NCBI GenBank assembly: GCA_036872755.1
Contig: JAVHNS010000010.1
Coordinates: 1,364,001 to 1,428,000 of the forward strand
DNA from: Orbilia blumenaviensis
Taxonomy: Eukaryota > Ascomycota > Orbiliomycetes > Orbiliales > Orbiliaceae
Direction: 5' to 3'
Length of the DNA: 64,000 nt
Shown here piece after piece: positions 12,273-24,318 of this stretch. The notes beneath the pieces were generated by a model. It saw only the letters and a list, made by a program, of their open reading frames with translations. It was not told the origin of the DNA and did no database searches. The translations under genes were made by a program, and so were the position numbers. How positions within the stretch are numbered: the first letter of the stretch is position 1; each line of letters opens with the position of its first letter.

Positions 12273-15200
12273 AATATGGTCCTGCGCTATATAATGAAGT
12301 CTCGCTCCTAGATTGAGTATGACGATTTTATGACATGTATATATATATGGTGACGATTCTATAGCGAGTTTTTCATCGAAAAAATTGGCTTGTATGTATA
12401 AGTACTTAATTCCTGACTCCTTGCAATGATAATCCATCAATACGTAAGTAGAAACGTGTTATCTGCACTTTGGGAAATCCCGGGCAAGGGAGCCCTATAA
12501 GCTTATCTCTGACACCAAATATCATATTGAAAATCTACCGAATTTGACCTATTACTCACGCCTACACCGATAAACAAGACATCTGGCAGTATTTGCTGAT
12601 TTATTACTATTATATTCCTCAAACGAGTGAAAACACCCGCGATTATACAAAAGAAGCCTGTAAGCATAAGCTCTTCCAACCAGCGGGCGTGGTAAGGTAT
12701 ATGTTACTTTAAAGAAAAAGATAATGGCGTTTTTGAGTACATGCGGCATCGCGGCACGTACATAATCCATATAGAACGAGAGGACAAAGTCTACTTGAGA
12801 CTTCGAGGATAGACTCCAGCCCTTCCAGAAGGTTTTTGAGAGAAGAGAGAAGGGGAAAAAAAGAGAGGGATATTTTTGGGTAGAGAAAAAAGGTAGAGAA
12901 AAGAAAAGAAGCCAGTCTTGAGGGACCCCAGATATGGAAAACCAACCAACCTCCCGCAAGGTGAGGTGGGTATGTACTTTTCTTGTCCAAGTAGTAGAAT
13001 ATTGAGAGCGAAACCTCATCCGATGGGAATATCAGACGGGCGCTACGATACTGAACCTCTCGAATAGAACCCCACATATCCACCCCACCCGCAACTCTCT
13101 CCTCCTCCTTTTCTTTTTCTTCTTTTTCTTCCTCTTATCCCTTCTCTTAAACCGGTGGGCCTTTGTAAAATCAAAGCATTTGGAAATCGAACGTTTAAAT
13201 GGAGCAAAAATGATGCTAGTAGAGGTAAAATGATAACAATCTCGTACGTATTTACCTGACTCTGCAGGTCTGGTATTTACCGGGAACGAGAGGGGCGACG
13301 ACTTCGAGAAAAAACCTAAACAGCGACGACGGCGACCGCAGCACCTCTCAACCCCTGGTCTGGACGTCCGCCTTTCATCTATATAATACCTACGCCGAAT
13401 TTCAAACCTTTTATTATCTTCCAAAACTGTATATCGAGGATAAATTCGATTCCAGATCCAAAAGACGTAGAGGTAGAAGTGGTGAAGACGATGAAAGGGA
13501 GTCCCTGGGTGCACATGCTAGTGCTTGCGAGAGCCGGCCTTCTTGCCGGAAGCTTTAGCGGCGGGGGTATAACTGGCTGTATTTTGGGAAAAAAAGTTCG
13601 AGGAGGACGTCAGTGGCTATTTCAGATTGTCTATATTTATATGTATACGCATGTATGCAGGTACGAAATTCGAGCTCCGAATGATATTGCATGCACGCGC
13701 GAGACAGAAAGACGGTTTCGTCGGTTTCGGATCGGTCTGGGGTTGGAGTCCAGCTGGCAATCCTGGGGGTTCGACTCGACTTTTGGAATCTAGAAAAGAA
13801 AAGAAAAAAACGCACGAAAAAAGAACGAGGGAATGACGAGAAGGCATCAAAAACAAAAAGGCTGCTATATGTTCTTACAATGTTGCCGCTTCCTGTTACA
13901 CTGCGGGGTTTGCTGCGACGACTGTGAGCTATCCTCTTGCTGAAGAGGAGGAGGCCCCAAGTTCTTGTGCATGGTCAGGACAATAGCGCCGTTTTTGCGT
14001 TGCGTTGGCTTGAACTGAGGCATTTTTGGACTAGCGTAGTTTCTGGCTGGGGGAATTCAGATTTTGGGAAGAATAGGGAGCTTCTTAGAGCCGGAACTAG
14101 TGGTCTTTGGAGTCGTCGAGCTGGTCGCTGGCTTGGAAATTTGGTGTTTCTCGAGTGGCATTAAGAATCGAAATATTGGGATCAATTTTAAGGGGGGTTT
14201 TGGGGAGAGAAAAACTTTCTGTGAATACTGAGGGGAGAGGGTGTCTATGCTGAACATTCGAAAGGGACAGGTCGAGACGACAGGAATAGTTCTTATAGCT
14301 GGTCTCGTTCATGCGACGTGGATGTAAAGGCATGTAATGTCGAATGGTCGGTTAGTTAGTGTTTGAGTCACAGCCCCCCTTTGCCTTCCTGCCTTTGCGC
14401 AAGGCCGGTGCGGGGAATGCAATCTAACGGATTCGAATGACTCGTCATTTGCGCCCGCCTCATTGGCCGGGTGGTATCCGCTTCAGGCATGAGTCCCGGA
14501 TGGGGTGGCTATCTTTACCAAGGCATATCCAGCTCAACTTCGACAGTTTGGACGTGTCTGCAAGGGCTGGTCAGGTTCAAGTTTGAGTTACCGAGAGCTT
14601 CGCCTTGAGGACTAGGGCTGAGATATGCTTACTTTCAAAAGAGCAGTCCCAGCTCTCGCGCAGTCGGATCCCATATCTCATACTTACAGCCAGCTAATCT
14701 CAACCCAACTGGCGAATAGCTGACCAGATCGAAGAGGTAGTGATATCATTTCACGACAGTTGAGGTGTGTCACCCGATGATGAGGAGGGGTCTGGCCGGC
14801 CGTGCCATTTGCATCTCGCTTGGGCCGACGACAGGCCTTGCTCTTTACACTGTGCCAGCACCTGGGCCAGCTTCGATCAAGCTAACTAATTAATTAAGCT
14901 TGCGCAGGATCTCGCAGGTGAGCCGTTTCTGATCGGTCAGAACTCCGAATGAGATCCATCGGATGTCATCTGCCATCAGATTTGATTGTTATTGTTGAGA
15001 GAAACTGGACCTGCTTGAGCTCTTATGTGTGTGCCTGAGCTAGCTCGAGCTCCGTTTGGCGGTGTCATCGGATGCTGCAGCTGGCAGTGGCAAAACGTGC
15101 AACCTTATTCGAACATCGGAATTCCTCTTTTCCTACCTATTTCGAATCTCGTCATTAGCAAGCAGTCCTATTTTAGACATCTAACGCGTGCATACGTAGT

Positions 15201-16877
15201 CTGGGGTTGAGCCTGAAGTTTGCTGTCCTTTGTCGGGGTTCTGGCAGGTCTGAATCATGATGCATCAAAAAGCCGCGGCCGCGCTCATGCCGTGGCAGCG
15301 TAGTTAGCGACCCAACAAAGACAGTGGAGGCGAATACTGCTCACCATAATTTCGACAACAGCCAAATGTGGCGAAATCACAAAGTATCTCATGTCATGGC
15401 AAGCTCTTTGCCAATGAGTAATTGCGAATAAGTGGGTTTTAGGAACCTCCTCTATCCGAGCATCACAAACCGTAACCTAAATCTCTTACTAGACAAGTAA
15501 ATTATAAATCCGAAAGAACACATATGTGCATAGATTACGGCAATTACGAATAAAAGTGAAGCCTTAATTACTACATTTCGGTGTGTAGCTGCAGCACGAT
15601 ATCAGATTCCAGGTCTGAAAAATAGAACAGGGATTTATATCATTAGGTCCAGCCGTGCTGGATCCTTCCGCCAATGCGTTCCTGTGGCATGCAGTCAACC
15701 CGCGGCTAGTGCCGAAATGCTTCGAATGGCTGGACAGCGGAAAATCAAACCCAACCTTGTGATCTATCATAATTGGTTCGATTCTAAGCCTAAATTGGAC
15801 ACCGAAATAGATCTGAGCCGGTCTCATGAAAGGTTGTAATATCGAGTTGATAGAGACACCTAAATGTTCTTGCAGTTGGCTAGCTTGGAACTCGAATTTA
15901 GGTGACAATGGCTAGGAAGGCTTAGAAACAATGAGCCCTCACATGTGCATGAACATATAGAAAGTTGTCTCGCAAATCATGTGCATGTGCATATGTACAC
16001 AGAGAACAGTAAGACTTGGCTGGCCTAAGAATCTCACCCCCGCATCTGTAGCTATCGTGCACGAGCAGATCAATGTTCGAAATTGTAGGACAGCTCCAGC
16101 TTCGGATAACAGGGTTATTGAATTGAATGATTTAGGACTCCATCACATTTTAGGTATCCCAGCGTCCTCATTTGATTTGGATTTAAGGATGGGCAATTCT
16201 TTCGAATATTTGAATTAGGATTATAATCTTACTACACGCTCAAGAAAAGCTGTAAAACTAAAGGATCGCCCTATCGTTATCCTAGTTATAGGCAAGGATC
16301 ACTACTTCATTGGTATGTGAGCCTGTGGTTGATTATTCCATTACCACTTAACGGGATCAAAGTAGCCAATTGATCAAGATTAACTTCGGATCCCCATTAA
16401 TTTGTTACCATAAGGACCAAAATTATTAAATTCCAAAGGTCGATCGTCGATACCAGTCTACCCCGCCCAACCAGAAATTCCGACAACGTACATTGCATAT
16501 GCATATCCTACGGCCGCCATGCTGTAGAAAACACCACCGACAAGACTGACACCGTGGCACAATAGCGGGAGCAAGGCTGTTGAAGGACTTGTCTAGCATG
16601 CACAGCGGCACAGAAACTCTGAGAGTAGAGGTTGAATCTGCATTGGTCTCGCAAACCACCTTCCACACAGTCGCCCGCTCAAACCCCAGGCTTATAATTA
16701 GGCCGTGTTTGTGAAAAGTGGGGAAGAGTTGGGGGGTTTGTATATATACCAAGTGGGTAGACTTCATATGACGTAGAAACTCCCCGTCCCAAAACCCTAG
16801 ATGTCTACCTGACCCACAACCTAACCGTCGCCACATATTAATATCAACATATATCGGCCTTTGCGCTCTACCCAAAA
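12273..16877. other. Gene-poor 4.6-kb stretch
   Basis: No gene could be supported. It contains a purine tract (about 12838-12912), a pyrimidine tract (about 13094-13147) and another purine tract (about 13793-13832), which create spurious Lys/Arg- or Phe/Ser-rich frames such as 12552-13019 and 13032-13514. The frame 15564-15908 shows nothing recognisable. The stretch 16426-16877 is the promoter side of the next gene. Confidence 0.45.
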
Positions 16878-18439
16878 ATGGCGTCGCTGCGCCCATCAGC
16901 AGAGATGAATCTAGCCCCATTTTTGAGGTACGATTGGCCGAGGGGGCTCCGTGCCGGCCCGGCGATTGTCGAGATCTTGGGCATCTGGAATACCTACACT
17001 GTCGTGGGCAGCATCCTCACCATTGAACTCGAACAAGATCGTGCCCCTAGCAAAGGTTTGATCTCAATCTTGATGTCGGTCGCGAAGCAAAGCCAGAGGG
17101 CTCTCCAGACCGCAGATATAGATTGCGAAAGCTTTATTATCGCGTTGAATAAGACGTTATTAGTCATCGGGACGGTAAGGACTCTGGTATTTGTCGAGCC
17201 ACGAAGTTGGCCCTGTCTGCTCGGTGAGTCGAACAGGGCAGATTTGGTGATTCGATACCCACATATATGCTAGATAAACACATTAATAAACGCATAGGTC
17301 AATGAAACCCTCGAAGGCGCACGAGGTGATGTTGACTTAAAGGTAGCAAGAGAAAAAATAGAGGCTATTCATCCAGTTCTGGATCGCCGACTAGATAGGC
17401 TGAAAGAGGCAGGTTCAGGAACGAAAGGGGCGTTTGAAGATTGGTTGAATAGTATTGCAACGGGGATAGAAGATGTGACAAGAATCTATGGTGAGTTCGG
17501 GCGGCTCCTAGTTTGCGAGATCAAAATAAAACTGTCATGTAGTGTGGAAAATAGTACCCAGGTCAAAGGCTTGTACTTGATGCTAATCAGGATTCCTTAC
17601 CATGAGGACGTAACTCAAAAAAATTCTAAACTTAAAGGTGGTAGTGGCTACTTAGCGGTAAGTATAACTTGCTTCTGATCTCACCTTCTCAGGCACTGCT
17701 CGTTGCTAAGTTTGCATACCTGATCGGTTAATATTAAATTGTGTTGCTAACTAGGTGCATGAGATAAGCACGGTGGGGTCCATCCTACAACAACTAGTTA
17801 CTCTTCAGAACAATGTGTGTGCTTTGGACGGATTTTTTGCAACCCTGTACGCTTTTGTGGGAGAAACAGCTACCTCCCACCAAGAAGAGTTCCAGGGACT
17901 TGGTAAATCCTGTGATTTGATAATACGGTTATACAGAGATACAACTAATCGAGGCCAGCCCTCGCAAATCAAGAAAGATTTCTTGCTATCGTGGACGTCC
18001 GTGCTGGGGATGTCGGGCGTATATCGCGACTTTTCATATGACTATATTTTGCCTGGTCTGGAAAAAGTCAGTGGGCTCGTTCAAAGTATTCCTAAAAAAG
18101 GGTACGTAGAGGATCCTAGAGCAATCTACTCAGTGGACCCAATGGAGTGGAGCCGCGAGCATATGGAGAAATATCGCTGCGATGCACAGATGGCGATTAC
18201 AGAAAAAATAGAAAAGGTATGTACACCTTGGTCTCGCAGTGCTAGACAACGTAAAGAAAAACCAACAAATCCTCAGGGGAAAATATCTCACTAGTATTTA
18301 ACACTAAATATAGGGGAAGATCAGCACATGGGAAGAAATGAAGAGGTTATATCCAGATCTAAAAGATACATCACCTCTTAATCCGCGCAGGCCAGTGCCC
18401 GTGAAAGGGTTTGAGCTTTTGAATATTAGTTCCAGTTAA
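16878..18439 (+). CDS. Unrecognised helical protein, five-exon model, 365 aa
   Basis: Exons 16878-17174, 17298-17490, 17638-17657 (a 20-nt microexon), 17755-18216 and 18314-18439; phases fit and the total divides by three. Donors are GTAAGG, GTGAGT, GTAAGT and GTATGT. Without the microexon, joining exon 2 to exon 4 produces an immediate stop, which is the main reason to include it; it is also the weakest part of the model. The protein is soluble and looks mostly alpha-helical, with heptad-like segments (LDRRLDRLKEAG; VGSILQQLVTLQNNV). There is no signal peptide, transmembrane span or known catalytic motif. I do not recognise the family; the N-terminal regions of fungal STAND/NLR proteins are similarly helical, but no NTPase domain is present. 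The gene as a whole is likely real; function unknown. Confidence 0.6.
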
Positions 18440-19548
18440 AATAGCAAACAGGAGTAAATTCTTTCATGAGACGCTCGTACACTATTCAAGAGCGTTTACG
18501 GGGTTTTAAAACTTGAATACCAAGGGATATGGAGGATAAAGTATATAACATCTAAAAGCAAAATAGTTATCTGTTGCATTTTTCGTGTTGTTATTTCTGT
18601 GGAGGGCCGAAAATGGTAGTCACCAAGTCCCCAGCCATTGGTCTAGGTAGCTCTAGCCAATTGGGCAAAAGCACGTTGAACAAGCATCGATATATCTCAG
18701 GTGGTGCATCTAGGGAGCATTTGCATTCCTGCGTGCGTGATATCGAGAACATGATGGAATAACAAGGAACCTGTAGGTAGGTTTCACCTGATTTTTCTTA
18801 TTTTTGTTTTACCCCCTCTTGATTGTGGGCCCTTTTGCCTGCGGCCGAGGAAGTTACGTCTGATGTCGAGGCGGTAGATGAAGCACAGGGCAATGGCGGG
18901 GCTATTTATAATACATGGTTACGCCACCAAAGTCAACCGAACGGAGAGGCCATGTTAGATAGGGTGAACATTCCCATTTGAAATAGCGTTTAAAAAAAAT
19001 ATAAAAATAAAAATAAAAATATCATAGCAACTGCTAAGGAATGCTAATCTCTATATTGTGAACCACGGGAAGCTAAACTAAGCAATTTACCACTAGCAGA
19101 GTTAACGGGCAGGCGCAGGGTTTCGTGTTGGTGTTGTGTTCGAGGCTGTCGGGTTAGTGCAGCTCTGCCCACCGCGGACTCGATCCTTCTTTCTGTCTGG
19201 GGATTCACCAAGCCCATCCGTTCATCCAACCTCCCTAGCTAGCTCCGGTCCCTCCTCCTCCTCCTCTCCCTCGATACCCCTCTACGGCTCCCATGCGAGT
19301 ATTTAAGTGGCCATCGTTACAGTAGGCGACCGAACTTTATCGAACCTCAATCTCACCCCATTCTACGTCTCTCGAGAGTGTTCCTGTAGCTTAGCCCCCC
19401 CAAAAAACTCTCGCCTCCACGCTAGCTATCACAATTTGACGGAGTCGTTAACAAGTTCCAACCTCACCCGACCCAGCTCATATTCTTTATCCACGACGCT
19501 TCTTCGCTGACAATAAACTATCGGCATCACCTGACCTACCCTTTCCAA
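18440..19548. other. Intergenic with ubc1 promoter
   Basis: Contains an A/T-rich TAAAAA repeat at about 18991-19021. The downstream half is C/T-rich and precedes ubc1. The frame 18574-18762 has no recognisable product. Confidence 0.5.
19246..19285 (+). promoter_or_regulatory. Pyrimidine (CT) tract upstream of ubc1
   Basis: A CTCCTCCTCCTC-type tract about 270-300 bp before the ubc1 ATG. CT-rich blocks commonly lie next to transcription starts of constitutively expressed fungal genes, so this probably marks the core promoter. This is inference from position and composition only. Confidence 0.35.
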
Positions 19549-20610
19549 ATGGCAAACCGTACTCGTAGGATTCACAAGGAGATGGAAGATCTCAGGAAGG
19601 ATGCCCTCTCCGGCATGAGTGCCGATGCTATCGGAGACGATATCTCCCACCTCCGTGGTACATTTAAAGGCCCGCCGGGTACACCATACGAAGGGGGTAT
19701 ATACCACGTCGATATAAAGATTCCAAATGAATACCCGTTTAAACCTCCTCAGATGAGATTTGAGACGAAGGTCTGGCATCCGAATGTCAGCTCCCAGACG
19801 GTAAGCGAGGATTTTGGCTTTTTCCTTTTCTACTAGTGTGGAGGTCTTGGTTGTGGGACAGTGAATGAGTAGTGGTCACGGCGGCAATGATGAGGGGTGA
19901 CTCTTGAAGTTGGATCCAGGTGGACTTGTAAGATCCCAGATGGGATCCAAGATATTGGTGCTTACAGCTGGACAACAACGCCCTACAAGCTTCCTGTCCA
20001 CTGGTTCGCCTTATTGTTCTATCTATGATTGGGCTTTGCTGATTTTTCATTTATTTTTATTTTGTATAGGGCGCGATCTGTCTAGATACTCTTTCTGCAG
20101 CTTGGTCCCCTGTTCTCACGATTAAATCCGCCCTCCTGTCCTTACAATCTCTTCTCGCCACTCCAGAACCCAAAGACCCTCAAGACGCCGAGGTAGCTGG
20201 CATGCTTCTTCGAAATCCGAAACAATTCGAGGAAATTGCTCGGCAGTGGGCAGTTCAATATGCCAATGCACCTCCAAGGGCACTGTCAGGATCCGGTAGT
20301 AGTGCTGAAGACGCTCGGCGTGATAGGGAGGCCGAGGAAAGGAGGAAGGCTCAACAGGAGCTTATCAGGTGAGCATCCGCCCGCAGAGAGGTTGAATATT
20401 TGTACACGCGGATTAAGTATTAATTTGGACTGTAGGCAACAACAAATGGAGGGCTACGCATCTCACTTATTTACTGATTTCGAGGCCATGGGATTTGATA
20501 TACCTCGAGTTGTGAGGATCTTAAAGACTATGGGGATCCCCAAAACAGTCGGACGGCTGCCTAATAATCTATCAGAGGAAATCGTAGAAAGGTTGTTGAC
20601 CACATCGTAG
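19549..20610 (+). CDS. ubc1: Ubiquitin-conjugating enzyme E2 with C-terminal UBA (Ubc1/UBE2K type), 241 aa
   Basis: Accepts ubiquitin from E1 as a thioester and passes it to substrates with E3 ligases; Ubc1-type E2s extend Lys48 chains. Exons are 19549-19800, 20070-20368 and 20436-20610, joined in phases 0 and 2. The UBC fold fills about residues 1-150: the YEGGIYHVDIKIP strand, the PQMRFETKVWHPN segment, then ICLDTL with the active-site Cys at residue 88 of the model, the position known for yeast Ubc1. A charged linker (EDARRDREAEERRK) leads to a C-terminal UBA-like domain (DFEAMGFDIPRVVRILKTMG). At 241 residues it is slightly longer than yeast Ubc1, mostly in the linker. It is convergent with coq8. 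Identification is firm. Confidence 0.96.
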
Positions 20611-21187
20611 TAAAATACCTACAAGGTTATGATTTGTTCTGCCTTTAGGTTTATTATATTTGGATCTTCGTATTTCTCCTGCTTATCCCTTCTTTGCCTT
20701 ATTCATTGGAGCCTGTCTTTGACTAAATCGCCATGGGTGTTTTATTTCGCCTGGTTCTTTTATTGCGATTAACCAAATCTCCTCGAACAGCCTTGGAGTT
20801 TCGGCTGATTGTAATCCTTTTAAAGGCCCGCCTCTCTAAAGTTGATCTAATCGACTCTATAAATTATACCAGGCAACATCTCCTCGCCGAGGTCCCACAC
20901 CTTGCTTCCATTGTCTCGATGTCCGTCTTGTTCTCATGCATTGCTCGGTGGTTTCATGTTTATGAAAGCGATCCTATCTTGCCTCATTGCTTTTTCGGCC
21001 TCATTCCATTGGGGTCCTCTTTTCACTTGGTTTTACCTCCTTTATACGATTTACTTCGGTGTAGTCTATGACCATCACGCCGCCCCAATAGGTTTTTATC
21101 TCTTACTACTACTATTTACAATATATACAAGTCTATTTACCTATCTATATTACATACTTATGGATTTGCCTTACACTAGGGGGTTGC
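20611..21187. other. Short intergenic between convergent ubc1 and coq8
   Basis: T-rich 3' flanks of both genes. The hydrophobic frames 20733-21071 and 20902-21231 arise from T-rich sequence and the second runs into the coq8 3' end, so they are not called. Confidence 0.5.
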
Positions 21188-23277
21188 TTAACTTCCCTCC
21201 ACAACATCCTCAAACATCTTTCTCGCTCTAACCCTGCTCTCCAACTTAGCGCACAACAAAAATGCGCCACTCAACTTCCTGTGTAGACTATACGTCTCCT
21301 CCGGTGGCGGTCTGAGTCTCTCCCTCACCATAACCGGTATAAATCCTTTAACCCGTTCTGTAACTGTCTGACTTCCAAAATCATAAACCTCAGGTGCCCC
21401 CTCACTAAACGGCTCAGCCAACGTCAAAATGCTACTAATATGTGCCTCTAGCATGTTTTGACTCTCCAATCCTGTCAAATATCCAAGTTTGATAGACGAA
21501 TCTCTGATAGTGGGGGTATCTCCCTTCGCGGCAGCTTTCAAAACACCAACGTAGTCATCAATAAACGCCTTCGGATATTCACGAGAAGCCCCGAAATCCA
21601 ATAATTCGATTTTGGAAGTCTGGCGGTTGTACAGAAAGTTCATCCAGTTAGGATCAGTTTGCATGAAGTTCCAGGATATTATTTCTAGCAAACAAAGGCG
21701 TAGAATTTGAGTGCCGAGATTGTCGCGTTCTTGCTCTGTGAGATCCGAGATGCGGGTTACGGGTGTGCCCGACATGAAAGTCATGGTTAAGACCTGTGCA
21801 CCCGAAGCTTCAGGAATTACCTCTGGGACAGCGAATATTTGGGATTCGGAAGGTGAGGAGGCTATCAGTTTTGCGAATCTAGTTTGGGCCTCGGCTTCAC
21901 GGATGTAATCACATTCCCATGCCAGTTCGGTACGAGCGTTTGCAATCGTTCTGTCGAGGTATAAACCTTTAGGGAGGAGTCGGGTGGCAGTGAGGAGAAT
22001 AGAAAGGTTATTTAGATCTGAGGAGATGGATGTCGCCACGCCTGGATATTGAACTTTTATGGCGACCTTTTGGCCGGTGGAGGCGAGTGTCCCGCTGTGC
22101 ACTTGGCCTATCGAGGCAGCGGCTATTGGGTGTTCGTCGAATGTTGAGAAGAGAGAACGCCAATTTGGACCTAAGTTTGATACCAGCACGGAATCTCGTT
22201 GAGAGGGTGGCATATAATCCGCTTGGTTCTGAACACGGGAAAGTATCATTTGGATCGGTGGAGGTAGGAAACTTGAGTCTATGTGATAACAATACCGGAA
22301 CGGCATTTCAGTAAGGGAAGCAAAAATCCAAGAAGAAGCCTTTAATTCCTCGTTTTGAATCGTATATACACAGGTGTACATATCCGAAACAAAAGAAAAT
22401 AAGAGAAAATAAAGAGAGAACGAATTCATAGATACCTTGCAAGCTCAGCATCTGCCCGAGTTTTAATGCTGCACCACGCATTTTCGACAACGTCTTTACA
22501 AGTCGTTCAATGTTTTGCGGATTAAGAACTAGTCCACCACCACTAGAAGGGGTAGAATCACTGCTTGTAGCACGTTTTACGGATTCACTTAAAGCACCGA
22601 GTGTCATTCCTGCTGCGAGACTACCGTAGTGGAATAATCGATCTAATCTTGAAGATGGAACTGGAGAAGCGCTCATCGTGTATGGCTGATTACTACTTGT
22701 CTGAAGCCTGTCAGTTTACTAGATCAGTATATGAGATTTATTTAGAGTAGTTGAGGTGGTAAAGTACCTTGAGTTCATCCATAACCTTCGATGCTGTTGC
22801 TTGAACTTTTGGAGAGGTATTCGTAAACTCCGGGTTGTTCACACCAGCTGAGTTGTCAGTGGGTGTGCCAGCGGCAACTGGTTTTAGCCCCCCAGGCGAG
22901 TTTCCAAGCGCCTTTGCACGGCGACTATGGAAGACCTCCGCATTGATAGCCTCAAGATCAGGTTCTGGGGTCTCTGAGACTGTAGACGGGATAGGGTTTT
23001 CAGGCGTAATCTCGGGAATCGTCCCATCGGGCAGGGTTCTAGCTTTTGACGATACCTGGCGGACCTTAAGATCTTGAAGCGAAGACCCTGAGGTCGTAGA
23101 TATCGTGGCTGACGTGGGAGTATAATGGTGGTCCTGGTCTATTCCTGCTTTTGGCGTCGTCTTCGACGACTCCAGCGTAGTAGGTTTTATCGAGTAAAAG
23201 CGACCGGTGTTAGATATTCGGAGTACCGCGCTATGCCAATTGGCATTACGGCCCCTTAAAAGAAGCCTTGAGGTCAT
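21188..23277 (-). CDS. coq8: COQ8/ABC1 (ADCK family) atypical kinase for ubiquinone biosynthesis, 616 aa
   Basis: Mitochondrial UbiB-family ATPase/kinase-like protein needed to assemble or maintain the coenzyme Q biosynthetic complex. Exons on the minus strand: 23277-22768, 22685-22436, 22278-21188 (phases 0 and 1). The first 30 residues are Arg/Ser-rich and acid-free, fitting a mitochondrial targeting sequence. A low-complexity linker follows, then the family signature: PSSRLDRLFHYGSLAAGM, the KxGQ motif (ALKLGQMLSLQD), the Ala-rich loop AAASIGQVH, VAIKVQYPGV with the ATP-site Lys, the ECDYIREAEAQ helix, DPNWMNFLYN and the DFG of LLDFGASREYPK. All hallmark residues are present, so it should be functional. 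The stop lies close to the ubc1 3' end, giving a convergent pair. Confidence 0.96.
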
Positions 23278-24318
23278 TTTTGAGGCTTGTAGACTGTCTA
23301 GATTGGGAGTGGTGAATAGTGTTACGTTTCACGAGAAGGAAAATTTGAGTTGAGGTTGTGCTTTGGGTTGCACAACAGCACCGACGTCACCAGGTCACGT
23401 GCTTCACAAGATCCCAACCTTCGACCCATGCAATATATGCAATACAATGGCAAGGAACATTAATTCCAGAGTAACCAGGGACCTCTCATTTTCGAATATT
23501 CTAGGCCCCAGGTCCTTTTTTTTGTTCGTGTTTCTTTCTTTCTTTCGATTTACTATAAGGACGAGTCGGCCGGTGAGAGGCAAACGAAAGCTCGGAGTTT
23601 CCGTCAGAATAGGCGAAAATATCGATAGGCAGTAGTTTGGTCTCACTGCACTCCTTGAGTTCGTTCGTTGCATGTTCGTAGCTTCCGGGATTGTAGTATC
23701 ATTCCTGATAGAGTAATATCTACAGTATGATGCCCAATATACTCAGGTATCTACATAATTCACATCAAAACATGATGAAAATAAACGGTAATAAATACTT
23801 AAATACGTCCTAGTTACTCCCTCCCTCTATAAACAGCGACGCCGCGGCAGCCCAGGCTAGAAATTTCTTATGCTCAACACGCCGGAGGTTGGTAGACTTT
23901 TAACAAGACTAGGGAATAACCAAGGGAGTTGCACAAATTTGTTATATTATCAAAGCCATAGCTATAGGGAAAGGGGAGCGCCAACGAATTTTCTAGTCAC
24001 GAGTTGATATTGTGAAAAGGGTGCGTCTTCTGGCTAGATCCGGCTGCCTATGGAACTCAAGTCAGTCTGAAATGGACTTGATAGAAATAAATACATATTC
24101 AATGGGCTGAAAAATGCTCTCGAGGCGCGAAATTTCGAAAAGATATGGTCTTGAAAAACATACCAATTTCTCTATTATCAGCTAGCAACCCACAAAAACC
24201 ATTCTACAAGTAATCGCAAATTGTTTGCTGTGTTTGCGCGCCATATTGCATAACCAGATTTAGTCTTGGACTATCAGTTCCGTGATATTCAAATGATAAG
24301 ATTTACCGAAGGCCCTAG
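23278..24318. other. Intergenic
   Basis: Promoter side of coq8 and 3' side of the F-box gene. A T-rich tract with TTTC repeats lies at about 23517-23549. No supported gene. Confidence 0.5.

Noticed and set aside
12552..13514. Minus-strand frames rich in Phe/Ser or Lys/Arg
   Set aside because: They are produced by purine and pyrimidine tracts; no ATG context, domain or splice support.
15700..15800. TGGTTCGATTCT resembling a tRNA B-box
   Set aside because: No matching A-box at the right distance and no clover-leaf stems.
20733..21231. Hydrophobic plus-strand frames after ubc1
   Set aside because: T-rich 3' flank, overlapping the 3' end of coq8 on the other strand.
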